A stretch of DNA of 64,000 nucleotides from Brevibacillus formosus (GTDB lineage Bacteria > Bacillota > Bacilli > Brevibacillales > Brevibacillaceae): assembly GCF_003013405.1 (NCBI RefSeq), contig NZ_PXZL01000038.1, forward strand, positions 118,337 through 182,336, written 5' to 3'. The notes below the pieces were generated by a model. That model was not told the origin of the DNA and ran no database searches. It saw nothing but the letters and a program-made list of their open reading frames with translations. This document shows positions 49,184 to 58,240 of the stretch, piece by piece. Every line of letters starts with the position of its first letter. Position 1 is the stretch's first letter. Made by a program: the position numbers and the translations under genes.

Positions 49184-50218
49184 GTGCAAACTCGGTTGCA
49201 AGAAATGAAAGAGTCCGCACTGGGCCAAATCAGCCAAGTGACAGAAGCCGCACAACTTCAGGATTTGCGCGTCAAATACCTGGGGAAAAAGGGCGAGTTG
49301 ACAGAACTTCTGCGCGGCATGGGCAGCCTGTCCCCAGAAGAGCGTCCAGTTGTCGGTCAACTGGTGAATGAAGTAAGGGAAGCGTTGGAAGCAGCGTTCT
49401 CCGGCAAACAAAAAGCTTTTGAAGAGGCGGCTCTGAATGCAAAGCTTTCTTCTCAAACGATCGATGTGACACTGCCAGGACGTCCAGTACCAGCAGGCAC
49501 CATGCACCCGCTTTCTCGGATCATTGAAGAGATCGAAGACATCTTCATCGGCCTGGGCTTTGAAGTGGCAGAAGGTCCTGAAGTTGAAATGGACCACTTC
49601 AACTTCGAGATGCTGAACCTGCCGAAGGATCATCCGGCACGCGATATGCAAGATACGTTTTACGTCACAGAAGAACTACTGCTCCGTACGCAGACATCTC
49701 CTGTGCAAGCACGTACGATGTTGAAAAAAGAAGGCAAGACCCCACTCAAAATGATTTGTCCGGGTAAAGTGTACCGCCGCGATGATGACGATGCGACACA
49801 TTCCCACCAATTCACGCAGATCGAGGGTCTTGTGATTGATAAAAAAATCGGGATGAGTGACTTGAAAGGTACCCTCTTGACGTTTGCCCGTCAAATGTTC
49901 GGGGAAAACCAGCAAATTCGTCTTCGCCCAAGCTTCTTCCCGTTCACGGAGCCTTCCGTTGAAGTAGACCTGCAATGCTTCAACTGCGGCGGTCAAGGTT
50001 GCCGTGTATGTAAGCAAACAGGCTGGATCGAGATTTTGGGTGCTGGTATGGTACACCCGCGCGTACTGGAAATGGCCGGCTACAACCCTGAGGAAGTCAG
50101 CGGCTTTGCATTCGGTATGGGTGTAGAACGAATTGCGATGCTCAAATACGCGGTAGAGGACATCCGCCATTTTTATACCAACGACGTTCGTTTCCTGCGT
50201 CAGTTCAATCGAGGCTAG
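49184..50218 (+). CDS. pheS: Phenylalanyl-tRNA synthetase alpha subunit
   Basis: 344 residues. An N-terminal coiled coil that binds tRNA (residues 1-85) leads to the class II catalytic core: HPLSRIIEEIEDIFIGLGFE, then motif 2 in GKVYRRDDDDATHSHQFTQI, and motif 3 in GFAFGMGVERIAMLKY. CFNCGGQGCRVC holds four cysteines seen in Bacillus PheS. The start is GTG 49184, nine bases after AAAGGAG. It forms an alpha2-beta2 enzyme with PheT and follows the Phe T-box. Confidence 0.97.
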   Translation: MQTRLQEMKESALGQISQVTEAAQLQDLRVKYLGKKGELTELLRGMGSLSPEERPVVGQLVNEVREALEAAFSGKQKAFEEAALNAKLSSQTIDVTLPGRPVPAGTMHPLSRIIEEIEDIFIGLGFEVAEGPEVEMDHFNFEMLNLPKDHPARDMQDTFYVTEELLLRTQTSPVQARTMLKKEGKTPLKMICPGKVYRRDDDDATHSHQFTQIEGLVIDKKIGMSDLKGTLLTFARQMFGENQQIRLRPSFFPFTEPSVEVDLQCFNCGGQGCRVCKQTGWIEILGAGMVHPRVLEMAGYNPEEVSGFAFGMGVERIAMLKYAVEDIRHFYTNDVRFLRQFNRG

Positions 50219-50233
50219 AGAGGAGAGGCAAAG

Positions 50234-52657
50234 ATGAAGGTATCGTACCAATGGTTATCTGAATACGTCGATCTGAGTGGAACGACGCCCCAGGAGCTGG
50301 CTGAAAAGCTGACTCGCAGTGGGATTGAAGTAGACGCAGTTGAATCGCGCAACGCAGGTGTATCCGGTGTTGTGATCGGTTATGTAAAAGAACGCAGCAA
50401 ACACCCAGATGCAGACCGTCTCAACGTATGCGTCGTTGATGCAGGACAAGGAGAAGATCTGCAAATCGTTTGTGGAGCAGCAAACGTAGACAAGGGACAA
50501 AAAGTTCTTGTTGCCCTGATCGGTGCAAAGCTCCCAGGTGGTCTGAACATCAAGCGTTCCAAGCTGCGCGGTGTAGAATCCCAAGGGATGATCTGCTCTG
50601 CAAAAGAATTGGGCTTAAACGACAAGCTTCTGGCAAAGGATCAGCAAGAGGGCATTATGGTTCTGCCAGCGGATGCGGAAATCGGAATGGATGCCGTTTC
50701 GTACCTCGGCTTGGATGACTATGTGCTGGAGTTGGGATTGACGCCGAATCGTTCGGATTGCTTGAGCATGCTGGGGGTTGCTTACGAGGTAGCCGCTATC
50801 TTGGGCAAAGAAGTGGTATTTCCACAAATCGAGCTGACCGAAAACGGCGGCGACAACCCGATCCAAGTCAAGATCGAAGCGACGAATGAAAGCTATCAAT
50901 ACCACGGTCGTCACTTCACCAACGCCAAAATCGGGACATCGCCGCAATGGATGAAAAATCGCCTGATGGCAGCGGGAATTCGTCCGATCAATAACGTGGT
51001 AGACGTAACAAACTACGTCCTGCTCGAGTACGGTCAGCCGCTGCATGCTTTCGATGCGACGCAGGTAGCTGATCGCTCTATTGTCGTTCGATTGGCAAAT
51101 GAGGGCGAAAAGCTCGTGACATTGGACGATCAAGAGCGCACGCTGGATGAGCAAACCTTGCTGATTGCCGACCAGACCAAAGGCTTGGCGATCGCCGGTG
51201 TAATGGGAGGAGCAAACTCCGAAATCACTGGTGAGACGAGTGAAATCATTCTCGAAGCAGCTTGGTTCACGCCAAAAACCGTACGCCGCACAGCTCGTAT
51301 GCTCGGCATGCGTACAGAAGGCTGCGTACGTTGGGAAAAAGGCGTTGACCAAGCGCGTGTACAGGAAGCGGGAGAGCGCGCCGCTTCGCTGATTCAGCAA
51401 TTGTCTGGGGCAACGGTATCCAAAGGAATCAGCTCTGCTGTTGTAAGCGAAGCTGCGCCTGCTGTTGTTTCTGTTACGCTTGCAAAAATCAATCAGCATC
51501 TCGGAACCGACATGTCGGCTTCTGATGTATCGCCGATTTTTGAGCGTCTGCAATTCCCTTATGAAGTAGCGGGCGACAAATGGACAGTAACCGTACCAAC
51601 AAGACGGGGCGATATTACGCTGCCAGAGGATTTGGTGGAAGAGGTTGCACGTCTGTATGGCTACGACAATATTCCGACCAGCTTGCCTTCTGGTTCGACC
51701 ACACAAGGACAGTTGACAAAAGAACAGCAATTGCGCCGTACCATCCGTCATCATTTGATTGGTACTGGTATGAATGAAGCGATTTCCTATGCGCTGGTTC
51801 ATCCAGATCGTGTCGAGGCAGTAGCGGGTCTACATCAGGAAAAAGTAAACCCTGTTGCGCTCATGATGCCAATGAGTGAAGACCATAGCGTTCTGCGCAC
51901 AAGCTTGATTCCAAGCCTGTTGGAAACAGTCGCATATAATAAAAACCGTCAAAACCACGATGTCGCGATTTTCGAATTGGGTCGTGTGTTCTTGACGCAG
52001 GAAGAAACACTCACGCAGCTCCCGGAAGAGCGTCTGTATGTAGCGGGTGCATTGACAGGACAATTGCTCACACAAAACTGGATGGGCGCTAAGCAGCCTG
52101 TTGATTTCTTCCAAACCAAAGGGATTGTGGAATCACTCCTCGTTCGTTTGGGTATCCAAGCTACCGAGTACAAAGCTGTACAGGACATCGCAGGTATGCA
52201 CCCGGGTCGTACCGCAGAAGTATGGGTAGGAGAAAGACGTCTGGGCTATCTGGGGCAAGTTCATCCGGGTACAGAAAAAGCGTATGATCTGTCCGAAACG
52301 TACGTATTCCAGTTTGATGTAGCTGCTTTGATTGATGTCGCTGCCGAGGTAGGCCATTACAATCAGTTGCCGAAGTCCCCGGCGGTAACGCGTGACCTGG
52401 CTCTCGTTGTCGATCGCAGTGTAGCTGCTGGTGCATTGGAAGCAACGATTCGTGAAGCGGCAGGCGAGCTGCTTGAGTCCGTAACCTTGTTCGATGTATA
52501 CATGGGTGAGCGTATTGCCCAAGATAAGAAGAGCATGGCATTTGCCCTGGTATTCCGTCACGCAGAGCGTACCTTGCAGGACGAAGAGATTCAACAAGTG
52601 ACTACTGCTGTCATCGAAGCTCTGAAAAACAACACAGGTGCTGAACTGCGCATGTAA
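50234..52657 (+). CDS. pheT: Phenylalanyl-tRNA synthetase beta subunit
   Basis: 807 residues with the usual modules: N-terminal tRNA-binding (EMAP-like) domain (GYVKERSKHPDADRLNVCVV), B3/B4 editing domain (TPNRSDCLSMLGVAYEVAAI, then NYVLLEYGQPLHAFD), B5 (ITLPEDLVEEVARLYGYDNI), the inactive catalytic-like core and a C-terminal anticodon-binding domain (PKSPAVTRDLALVVDRSV). It edits mischarged Tyr. It starts 16 bases after pheS. The gene ends without a clear terminator before zapA. Confidence 0.97.
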   Translation: MKVSYQWLSEYVDLSGTTPQELAEKLTRSGIEVDAVESRNAGVSGVVIGYVKERSKHPDADRLNVCVVDAGQGEDLQIVCGAANVDKGQKVLVALIGAKLPGGLNIKRSKLRGVESQGMICSAKELGLNDKLLAKDQQEGIMVLPADAEIGMDAVSYLGLDDYVLELGLTPNRSDCLSMLGVAYEVAAILGKEVVFPQIELTENGGDNPIQVKIEATNESYQYHGRHFTNAKIGTSPQWMKNRLMAAGIRPINNVVDVTNYVLLEYGQPLHAFDATQVADRSIVVRLANEGEKLVTLDDQERTLDEQTLLIADQTKGLAIAGVMGGANSEITGETSEIILEAAWFTPKTVRRTARMLGMRTEGCVRWEKGVDQARVQEAGERAASLIQQLSGATVSKGISSAVVSEAAPAVVSVTLAKINQHLGTDMSASDVSPIFERLQFPYEVAGDKWTVTVPTRRGDITLPEDLVEEVARLYGYDNIPTSLPSGSTTQGQLTKEQQLRRTIRHHLIGTGMNEAISYALVHPDRVEAVAGLHQEKVNPVALMMPMSEDHSVLRTSLIPSLLETVAYNKNRQNHDVAIFELGRVFLTQEETLTQLPEERLYVAGALTGQLLTQNWMGAKQPVDFFQTKGIVESLLVRLGIQATEYKAVQDIAGMHPGRTAEVWVGERRLGYLGQVHPGTEKAYDLSETYVFQFDVAALIDVAAEVGHYNQLPKSPAVTRDLALVVDRSVAAGALEATIREAAGELLESVTLFDVYMGERIAQDKKSMAFALVFRHAERTLQDEEIQQVTTAVIEALKNNTGAELRM

Positions 52658-52739
52658 CACAGCTTGACGAAATCTGACATTTTCAGTAACCTAAAAAAGG
52701 ATAATGTAGAGCAAAGGTCGCAGTAGGGAGGTACCTCTC

Positions 52740-53015
52740 GTGCAAGGTGATGGGAAAAATCGTTTGACGGTGGACATCTTTGGCCAACAATACCGGCTCA
52801 GTGGCAAGGCAAGTGTCAATCACATACGCATGGTGGCCGGTTTCGTTGATGACAAGATGAACGAAATCGCAAACGGCAACCATCGACTGGATACTGCCAA
52901 AATTGCCGTGCTTTCTGCAGTCAATATCGCGGATGAATACTTCCGCTTGCGTCAGGAGTACGAAGAACTGCTGAAAATCATTCAGGAAGAGGCAAAGGCT
53001 AAACCGATAGATTAA
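52740..53015 (+). CDS. zapA: Cell division protein ZapA
   Basis: 91 residues. LTVDIFGQQYRLSGKASVNH, then VDDKMNEIANGNHRLDTAKI, then LSAVNIADEYFRLRQEYEEL match ZapA, with its beta strand and C-terminal coiled coil. It bundles FtsZ filaments at midcell. GTG 52740 is nine bases after GGGAGGT. It directly follows pheT, as in Bacillus. The usual next genes, cvpA and polX, are missing here. Confidence 0.9.
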   Translation: MQGDGKNRLTVDIFGQQYRLSGKASVNHIRMVAGFVDDKMNEIANGNHRLDTAKIAVLSAVNIADEYFRLRQEYEELLKIIQEEAKAKPID

Positions 53016-53048
53016 GGAAAAGAGGGGCTTAAATGCCTCTCTTTTCAC
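53016..53048 (+). terminator. Terminator after zapA
   Basis: AAAAGAGGGGC pairs with GCCTCTCTTTT around TTAAAT. Confidence 0.75.
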
Positions 53049-53062
53049 GTTGTGGGTAAAAT

Positions 53063-53100
53063 GAGAAGAGCCACCCCGTTTTTAATGGGATGGCTCTTTG
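53063..53100. terminator. Terminator facing the holin-like gene
   Basis: AAGAGCCACCCC pairs with GGGATGGCTCTT around GTTTTTAAT, between zapA and the convergent small membrane gene. Confidence 0.75.
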
Positions 53101-53111
53101 GCGTATTCAGC

Positions 53112-53486
53112 CTATGTCTCCTGCTTGTTCCTGGCATCTCCATTGCGCAAATCCATATGGGTTTTGATCGGGATAAACAAGTCGATGATCCCGATCACCA
53201 AGGAAGCCAGAAGCGCTCCAAGAATCGTTACGCGGAAGCCGGAGACGATGAACTGAGTGAGATAAATCACGACGGCACTGACCAAGAAGCCGATAATACC
53301 ACGATTGTACGGCGAAATTCGATCACCGAAAATGGCTTCTACGGCCCAGCCAATTAGTGCGATGACAACGGCCGCGAGCAGTGCAGTCCAAAAACTGCTA
53401 ACCGAAAAGCCGGGGACCAGAAAGCCGACAAACATCAGGACTACGGCAGCGACGATAAAGCGAACGATATGGCGCATGATCGTCAA
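53112..53486 (-). CDS. Small membrane protein of the phage-holin-like (YvlD) family
   Basis: 124 residues with four membrane helices: FIVAAVVLMFVGFLVPGF, FWTALLAAVVIALIGWAV, GIIGFLVSAVVIYLTQFIV and ALLASLVIGIIDLFIPIKT. The glycine-proline pattern LVPGFSVSSF and LASLVIGIIDLF match the family sometimes called phage holin family 4 superfamily IV, found also on ordinary chromosomes. Its role there is unknown; no lysin or phage gene is near. I choose TTG 53486 because AAAGGAGGAG is only five bases upstream; ATG 53477 is 14 bases from it. Confidence 0.8.
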   Translation of the reverse strand: MTIMRHIVRFIVAAVVLMFVGFLVPGFSVSSFWTALLAAVVIALIGWAVEAIFGDRISPYNRGIIGFLVSAVVIYLTQFIVSGFRVTILGALLASLVIGIIDLFIPIKTHMDLRNGDARNKQET

Positions 53487-53729
53487 GTGTACTCCTCCTT
53501 TAGGGTTGTTTCACCTTTCATTCTCTCACGCTAAGAGTCGGACTATGCCAAACGAAAACGTGTAAAATTATCCTTCGCCGGTGGTGCCTGTCCGGTGCTA
53601 TCTGGTGCCCAAGTTTTCTAAGCTCCGCTGCCATGCTATAATGGGGAGATCGTAATGATTGCCGGTATAGACCGTCGCTCCCGCCCGCACGGTACAACGG
53701 TCGCCGCTGGATAAAGAAGGAGGAGCACA

Positions 53730-56087
53730 GTGGAACAACGGGTTTTAAAGACGTTAGAATACGATAAAATAGTCGCCCTGTTGATTGACAAGGCATCTTG
53801 CACATATGGAAAAGAAAAAGCGGCAGAGCTTGTTCCTTATTTACGCTTGGATGAAGTGATAACCGCTCAGCAAGGGACAGAACAAGCAGCAACCGTGTTA
53901 CGCCTAAAAGGCAGCGTGCCTCTCGGAGGCATTCGCGATATCCGCGGGCCCGTACAACGCGCCAGATTGAACGCCATGCTCGCCCCTATGGAATTGCTGG
54001 ATATCGCAAGCACCGTAATGGCCGGACGCAGGCTCAAAACGTTTTTGCTCGACATGTGTGAAGATCACGAGCTGCCATTATTGCAACAGCAGGCAGAGCG
54101 TATCGAAGGCCTGCGCGAGTTGGAAACCGAAATTCGCCGCTGTATTGATGAAAACGGCGATATTCTGGACAGCGCGAGTCTTGAACTGCGTCAGGTACGT
54201 CAGGAGATTAGACAACTCGAGTCGCGCATTCGCGAAAAGCTCGATCAAATGACACGCTCGTCTACTTACCAAAAAATGCTGATGGAAAACATCGTTACGA
54301 TTCGTGGGGATCGTTTCGTCATTCCGGTAAAGCAAGAGTATCGTTCTGTTTTTGGTGGAATTGTTCACGATCAGTCGGCATCTGGGGCGACGCTCTTTAT
54401 CGAGCCGGAAGTAATCGTCGAGATGAACAACAAACTTCGCGAGCTTCGCCTGCGTGAGGAACGTGAAGTGGAGCGCATTCTGTATGTGTTGACGGAGCAA
54501 GTATCCTTTGCGGTAGAGGCTTTGGTCGAGAATACAGAAGCACTGACAGAGCTCGATTTTATGTTTGCCAAAGCTCAGCTTGCCTGGAGCATGAAGGCGA
54601 TTTGTCCACGCATCAATGATCGCGGATACGTAAACATGCGAAAAGCGCGTCATCCCCTCATTCCACGAGAAGTCGTCGTTCCCGTAGATGTGGAGCTGGG
54701 TGGAGAGTATCAGGCGATTGTTGTGACAGGTCCGAATACAGGGGGGAAAACCGTTTCCCTCAAAACAATCGGACTGCTGTCCTTGATGACGATGGCAGGC
54801 TTGCATATTCCGGCAGAGGAAGAGAGCGAGATGACGGTATTCTCCTCCGTTTTTGCCGATATCGGAGATGAGCAATCCATCGAGCAGAGTTTGTCTACAT
54901 TCTCGAGCCATATGACCAATATTATCCAAATCTTGGCGAAAATGGACGACAAGAGCTTGGTTCTGTTTGACGAGCTAGGCGCAGGAACAGACCCGACAGA
55001 GGGTGCTGCTCTGGCCATGTCCATCATCGACCATGTGATTGATTCCGGTGCGAGATTGGTTGCAACGACTCACTACAGTGAATTGAAGGCGTACGCCTAC
55101 GATAGACCCGAGGTCATCAATGCCAGCGTAGAATTTGACGTACAGACGCTCCGTCCTACTTATCGCTTGCTCATCGGGGTGCCGGGCAGATCCAACGCTT
55201 TTGCCATCGCAAGACGCTTGGGATTGCCGGAGCACATCATTGATGTAGCGCGCGGCTCGATCAGTGAGGAAGACAATCAGGTCGAGAGCATGATCGCTTC
55301 GCTGGAGCGCAATCGCAAGTCGGCGGAAGCAGACAGGTTGGCGGCAAAAGCGGCACGCGAGGAAGCGGAAGTGCTGCGTAGACAGCTGGAAGAAGAGCGC
55401 GCGCAGTTTGCAGAAGAGAAAAACAAACGAATGGAGCGAGCAGAAGACGAAGCGCGAATTGCCGTCCAACTCGCAAAAGAAGAAGCCGAAACGATCATTC
55501 GCGAGCTGCGCGAGATGATGGCAGAAGGCGTGGAAATCAAGGAGCATCGTCTCATCGATGCGAAGAAGCGCTTGGGCAATGCCGTTCTTGAGCTGGAGAA
55601 GGAAAAGGTGAAGAAGCCGGCAAAAGCAGTTCGCGCCACACAGATCAAGGTGGGCGACGAGGTAATGGTGACGAGCTTCGGACAAAAAGGAACCGTGCTG
55701 GAAAAGGTAAACAATGAAGAATTCCTCGTGCAGATCGGGATCATGAAAATGAAAGTGAAGCGCGATGATATGCATGTACAAAACTCCATCCAGCAAAAAC
55801 CGCAAGCAGCTCCGTACACCTCTGTGAAGCGTCGTAGTGACAATATCAAGATGGATCTCGACTTGCGCGGCTACAATGTCGAGGACAGCATTCGGGAAAT
55901 CGATCAGTTTTTAGATGATGCGCTGCTGGCAGGCTTGCACTCGGTCTCCATTATTCACGGACACGGGACAGGGGTACTGCGCAAAGGCGTGCACGAGTAT
56001 TTGAGAAATCATCGTAATGTAAAATCCTTCCGCTTAGGTGGTCAAGGAGAAGGCGGCGTAGGGGCTACCATTGCCGAATTGAAATAA
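53730..56087 (+). CDS. mutS2: MutS2 ATPase/endonuclease
   Basis: 785 residues. The MutS core and clamp (residues about 1-320) are followed by the ATPase with Walker A TGPNTGGKTVSLKT, Walker B SLVLFDELGAGTDPTEGAA and TTHYSELKAYAY, then a long glutamate- and arginine-rich coiled coil, and a C-terminal Smr domain (LDLRGYNVEDSI, SIIHGHGTGVLRKGVHEYL). MutS2 does not repair mismatches; it limits recombination and rescues collided ribosomes in Bacillus. GTG 53730 follows AAGGAGGAG. It heads a unit with yshE. Confidence 0.96.
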   Translation: MEQRVLKTLEYDKIVALLIDKASCTYGKEKAAELVPYLRLDEVITAQQGTEQAATVLRLKGSVPLGGIRDIRGPVQRARLNAMLAPMELLDIASTVMAGRRLKTFLLDMCEDHELPLLQQQAERIEGLRELETEIRRCIDENGDILDSASLELRQVRQEIRQLESRIREKLDQMTRSSTYQKMLMENIVTIRGDRFVIPVKQEYRSVFGGIVHDQSASGATLFIEPEVIVEMNNKLRELRLREEREVERILYVLTEQVSFAVEALVENTEALTELDFMFAKAQLAWSMKAICPRINDRGYVNMRKARHPLIPREVVVPVDVELGGEYQAIVVTGPNTGGKTVSLKTIGLLSLMTMAGLHIPAEEESEMTVFSSVFADIGDEQSIEQSLSTFSSHMTNIIQILAKMDDKSLVLFDELGAGTDPTEGAALAMSIIDHVIDSGARLVATTHYSELKAYAYDRPEVINASVEFDVQTLRPTYRLLIGVPGRSNAFAIARRLGLPEHIIDVARGSISEEDNQVESMIASLERNRKSAEADRLAAKAAREEAEVLRRQLEEERAQFAEEKNKRMERAEDEARIAVQLAKEEAETIIRELREMMAEGVEIKEHRLIDAKKRLGNAVLELEKEKVKKPAKAVRATQIKVGDEVMVTSFGQKGTVLEKVNNEEFLVQIGIMKMKVKRDDMHVQNSIQQKPQAAPYTSVKRRSDNIKMDLDLRGYNVEDSIREIDQFLDDALLAGLHSVSIIHGHGTGVLRKGVHEYLRNHRNVKSFRLGGQGEGGVGATIAELK

Positions 56088-56104
56088 GAGGTCGGGAGGG
56101 ACAT

Positions 56105-56515
56105 ATGGAAAGCCTTCTGCACAATCCATATTTTGCAACTGCAGCTTATTTTACTGTGTCTGGACTGGCGATGGTTTTATTCTTAGCCATTTTTGAACTG
56201 GTGACGCGTTATCGTGTATGGGAAGAATTGAAGCGTGGGAACATGGCAGTAGCAATGGCAACAGGTGGGAAAATTTTTGGGATCGCGAACATTTTCCGTT
56301 ATTCCATTCAGGCGCATTTGTCTTTGGGCGAAGCGTTGATTTGGGCGACATTCGGATTTTTCCTGTTGTTATCTGCTTATTTCATTTTTGAATTCATGAC
56401 CCCTACATTTAATGTCGATCAGGAAATTGCAAAAGATAACAGGGCCATTGGTTTTATCGCGATGGTCCTGTCCATCGGTTTTTCGTATATCATAGGGGCA
56501 TCCTTGCCTCGTTAG
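56105..56515 (+). CDS. yshE: DUF350 membrane protein (YshE-like)
   Basis: 136 residues with four membrane helices (AAYFTVSGLAMVLFLAIFEL, NIFRYSIQAH, LIWATFGFFLLLSAYFIFEF, AIGFIAMVLSIGFSYIIGAS) and the conserved GNMAVAMATGGKIFGIAN between helices 1 and 2, the DUF350 signature. Its place directly after mutS2 matches B. subtilis yshE. Function unknown. GGTCGGGAGGG precedes the ATG by five bases. Confidence 0.88.
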   Translation: MESLLHNPYFATAAYFTVSGLAMVLFLAIFELVTRYRVWEELKRGNMAVAMATGGKIFGIANIFRYSIQAHLSLGEALIWATFGFFLLLSAYFIFEFMTPTFNVDQEIAKDNRAIGFIAMVLSIGFSYIIGASLPR

Positions 56516-56644
56516 ACGGGTTGAACGATATTTCAAACGAGAGTATAATTTGATTTGGCGAAAGAGTACCAAACTATTCTGCCCAATCAACGTCCTTTTT
56601 ACGAAAAAGAGGACAAGCCAAGATTGTATGGGGGAGGAACAGCC

Positions 56645-56719
56645 TTGGAAACGTTGTACAAGGTCCTCATCGGATTGTGTGTGCTTTTTATCGCTGCAGG
56701 TGTTTACTACCTGTCCTAA
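56645..56719 (+). CDS. 24-residue single-helix membrane peptide
   Basis: A TTG-initiated frame (METLYKVLIGLCVLFIAAGV followed by YYLS and a stop) preceded by GGGGGAGGAACAGCC, a near-perfect ribosome site with seven bases of spacing. The peptide is one hydrophobic helix with a short basic start. It sits in the 282-bp gap between yshE and the nucleotide-sugar dehydrogenase and is too short for usual gene callers. The ribosome site is the main evidence; function unknown. Confidence 0.6.
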   Translation: METLYKVLIGLCVLFIAAGVYYLS

Positions 56720-56796
56720 AAATATACGCAAGTTGGCCGCGTGACTTCTACAGTCATTCGGACCTTACTTGGAGAATGTGAAAGAGGAGATACGCA

Positions 56797-58095
56797 ATGA
56801 CTCAACCTGTACGCGTAGCTGTTGTGGGATTGGGGTTTGTAGGCTTGCCGTTGGCGCTTACCTATGCCATGAAAGGAGCAAACGTCATCGGTATTGACGT
56901 CTTACCGCATGTCGTCGATGAGATCAATGCGGCACATTCCCATCACCTGGAGTCCTATCAGGGGAAAACGTTGCCAGAGATCCTCAAAGAGCAGATTGAA
57001 GCAAAACGTTTCCGTGCAACGTCCTCCTACGAGGAAGCTGCCGCGGAAGTCCATAACTATATTGTAACAGTCGGATTGCCTGTTCATAATGGCGATCCTG
57101 ATCTCGGACCGCTGAAAAGCTGTGCGCAATCGCTCGGTCGCGTACTGAAAAAAGGCGATACCATCATGATCCGCAGTACCGTCGTACCAGGAACGACAGA
57201 AGACGTGATTCTGCCGATTTTGGAGGAAACAAGCGGTCTTGTTGCTGGTGTCGATTTCTACCTGACATATTGCTCGGAGCGAATTGCAGAAGGGCGTGCT
57301 TTTGAAGAGTTCATCCATATGCCGCTCGTTCTGGGTGGCATCAATGAACAAAGCGCTGAAAAAGGAAAAGAGCTGTTGTCCTTCATCAGCGAGACGGACA
57401 TCACGATTACAGATATCCGTGTAGTCGAGACAGCAAAAGTCATCGAGAACATCCAGCGTGATGTGAACATTGCGATGGTACAGGAATTTGCTCGTTTCTC
57501 CGAGGCATTTGGCATTGATACGTTCGAGCTGATCAAGGTTGCCAATACGCACACGCGTGTAAACCTGTTATCGCCAGGACCGGGTGTAGGCGGCTTCTGC
57601 TTGCCGAATGCATTGTACTACTTGCAGCCTAAGGCACGTGAATTGGAAGTAAACCTGCCGATTCTGCAACTGGCTCGCAACACGAATGATGCAGTCCCTG
57701 AGGTGTTGATTGGCATGCTCGAGGAAGCCTTGAAGAAAAATGGCAAGACATTGGCAGGAAGCCGCGTAGCTGTATTGGGGATGGCGATGAAAGACTTTTC
57801 CAATGACGACCGCGTAAGCCCTGTCCACGACCTGATCAAGCTGCTCATGGCAAAAGGTGTAGACGTTCGTTCCTACGATCCGGCTGTTCCGACTGTGTAT
57901 GATCACAAGGTTGACAGTCTGGACAAAGCAGTGAATGGAGCAGATGCGTTGTTCCTGACTGCTGTGCAAAAGGAATTTGCAGAGGCAGATTGGGCGAATG
58001 TTGCTGAAACGATGGCTGATGCGCCGATCCTCTTCGATACGAAGAACCGCATCCCGCGTGACCTTGTCAGCAAGGCGACTGTGATTCGCATTTAA
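56797..58095 (+). CDS. Nucleotide-sugar dehydrogenase (WecC/TviB type)
   Basis: 432 residues. The NAD-binding domain begins VAVVGLGFVGLPLALTYAMK, and the catalytic cysteine lies in GPGVGGFCLPNALYYL, a variant of the usual GGxCxPxD motif. The C-terminal UDP-binding domain includes GMAMKDFSNDDRVSPVHDLI. It oxidises the C6 hydroxyl of a UDP-sugar (UDP-ManNAc or UDP-GlcNAc type) to the acid for a capsule, teichuronic acid or other surface polymer. AGAGGAG precedes the ATG. No other sugar gene adjoins it; two glycosyltransferases lie 3-5 kb further. Confidence 0.88.
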   Translation: MTQPVRVAVVGLGFVGLPLALTYAMKGANVIGIDVLPHVVDEINAAHSHHLESYQGKTLPEILKEQIEAKRFRATSSYEEAAAEVHNYIVTVGLPVHNGDPDLGPLKSCAQSLGRVLKKGDTIMIRSTVVPGTTEDVILPILEETSGLVAGVDFYLTYCSERIAEGRAFEEFIHMPLVLGGINEQSAEKGKELLSFISETDITITDIRVVETAKVIENIQRDVNIAMVQEFARFSEAFGIDTFELIKVANTHTRVNLLSPGPGVGGFCLPNALYYLQPKARELEVNLPILQLARNTNDAVPEVLIGMLEEALKKNGKTLAGSRVAVLGMAMKDFSNDDRVSPVHDLIKLLMAKGVDVRSYDPAVPTVYDHKVDSLDKAVNGADALFLTAVQKEFAEADWANVAETMADAPILFDTKNRIPRDLVSKATVIRI

Positions 58096-58126
58096 TTCTT
58101 AAACAAGTTCCACTGATTTGAATGCC

Positions 58127-58171
58127 AAAACCTCTCTAAACGCACGTAAAAGCGTTTGGAGAGGTTTTTTT
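58127..58171 (+). terminator. Strong terminator after the dehydrogenase gene
   Basis: AACCTCTCTAAACGC pairs with GCGTTTGGAGAGGTT around ACGTAAAA, then seven T. Confidence 0.92.
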
Positions 58172-58240
58172 CATAAAGTAGTGAACCATATAAAACGAGA
58201 GAGCCAATACAAGGTGTATACAATTTCAGGGGGCCCTCCG

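Noticed and set aside
53112..53486. Prophage remnant suggested by the holin-like gene
   Set aside because: No lysin, integrase, tail or other phage gene is near; this family also occurs on ordinary chromosomes.
56550..56744. 64-codon frame after yshE
   Set aside because: Poor ribosome site and Cys-rich composition; the overlapping 24-codon frame with a strong site is a better gene.
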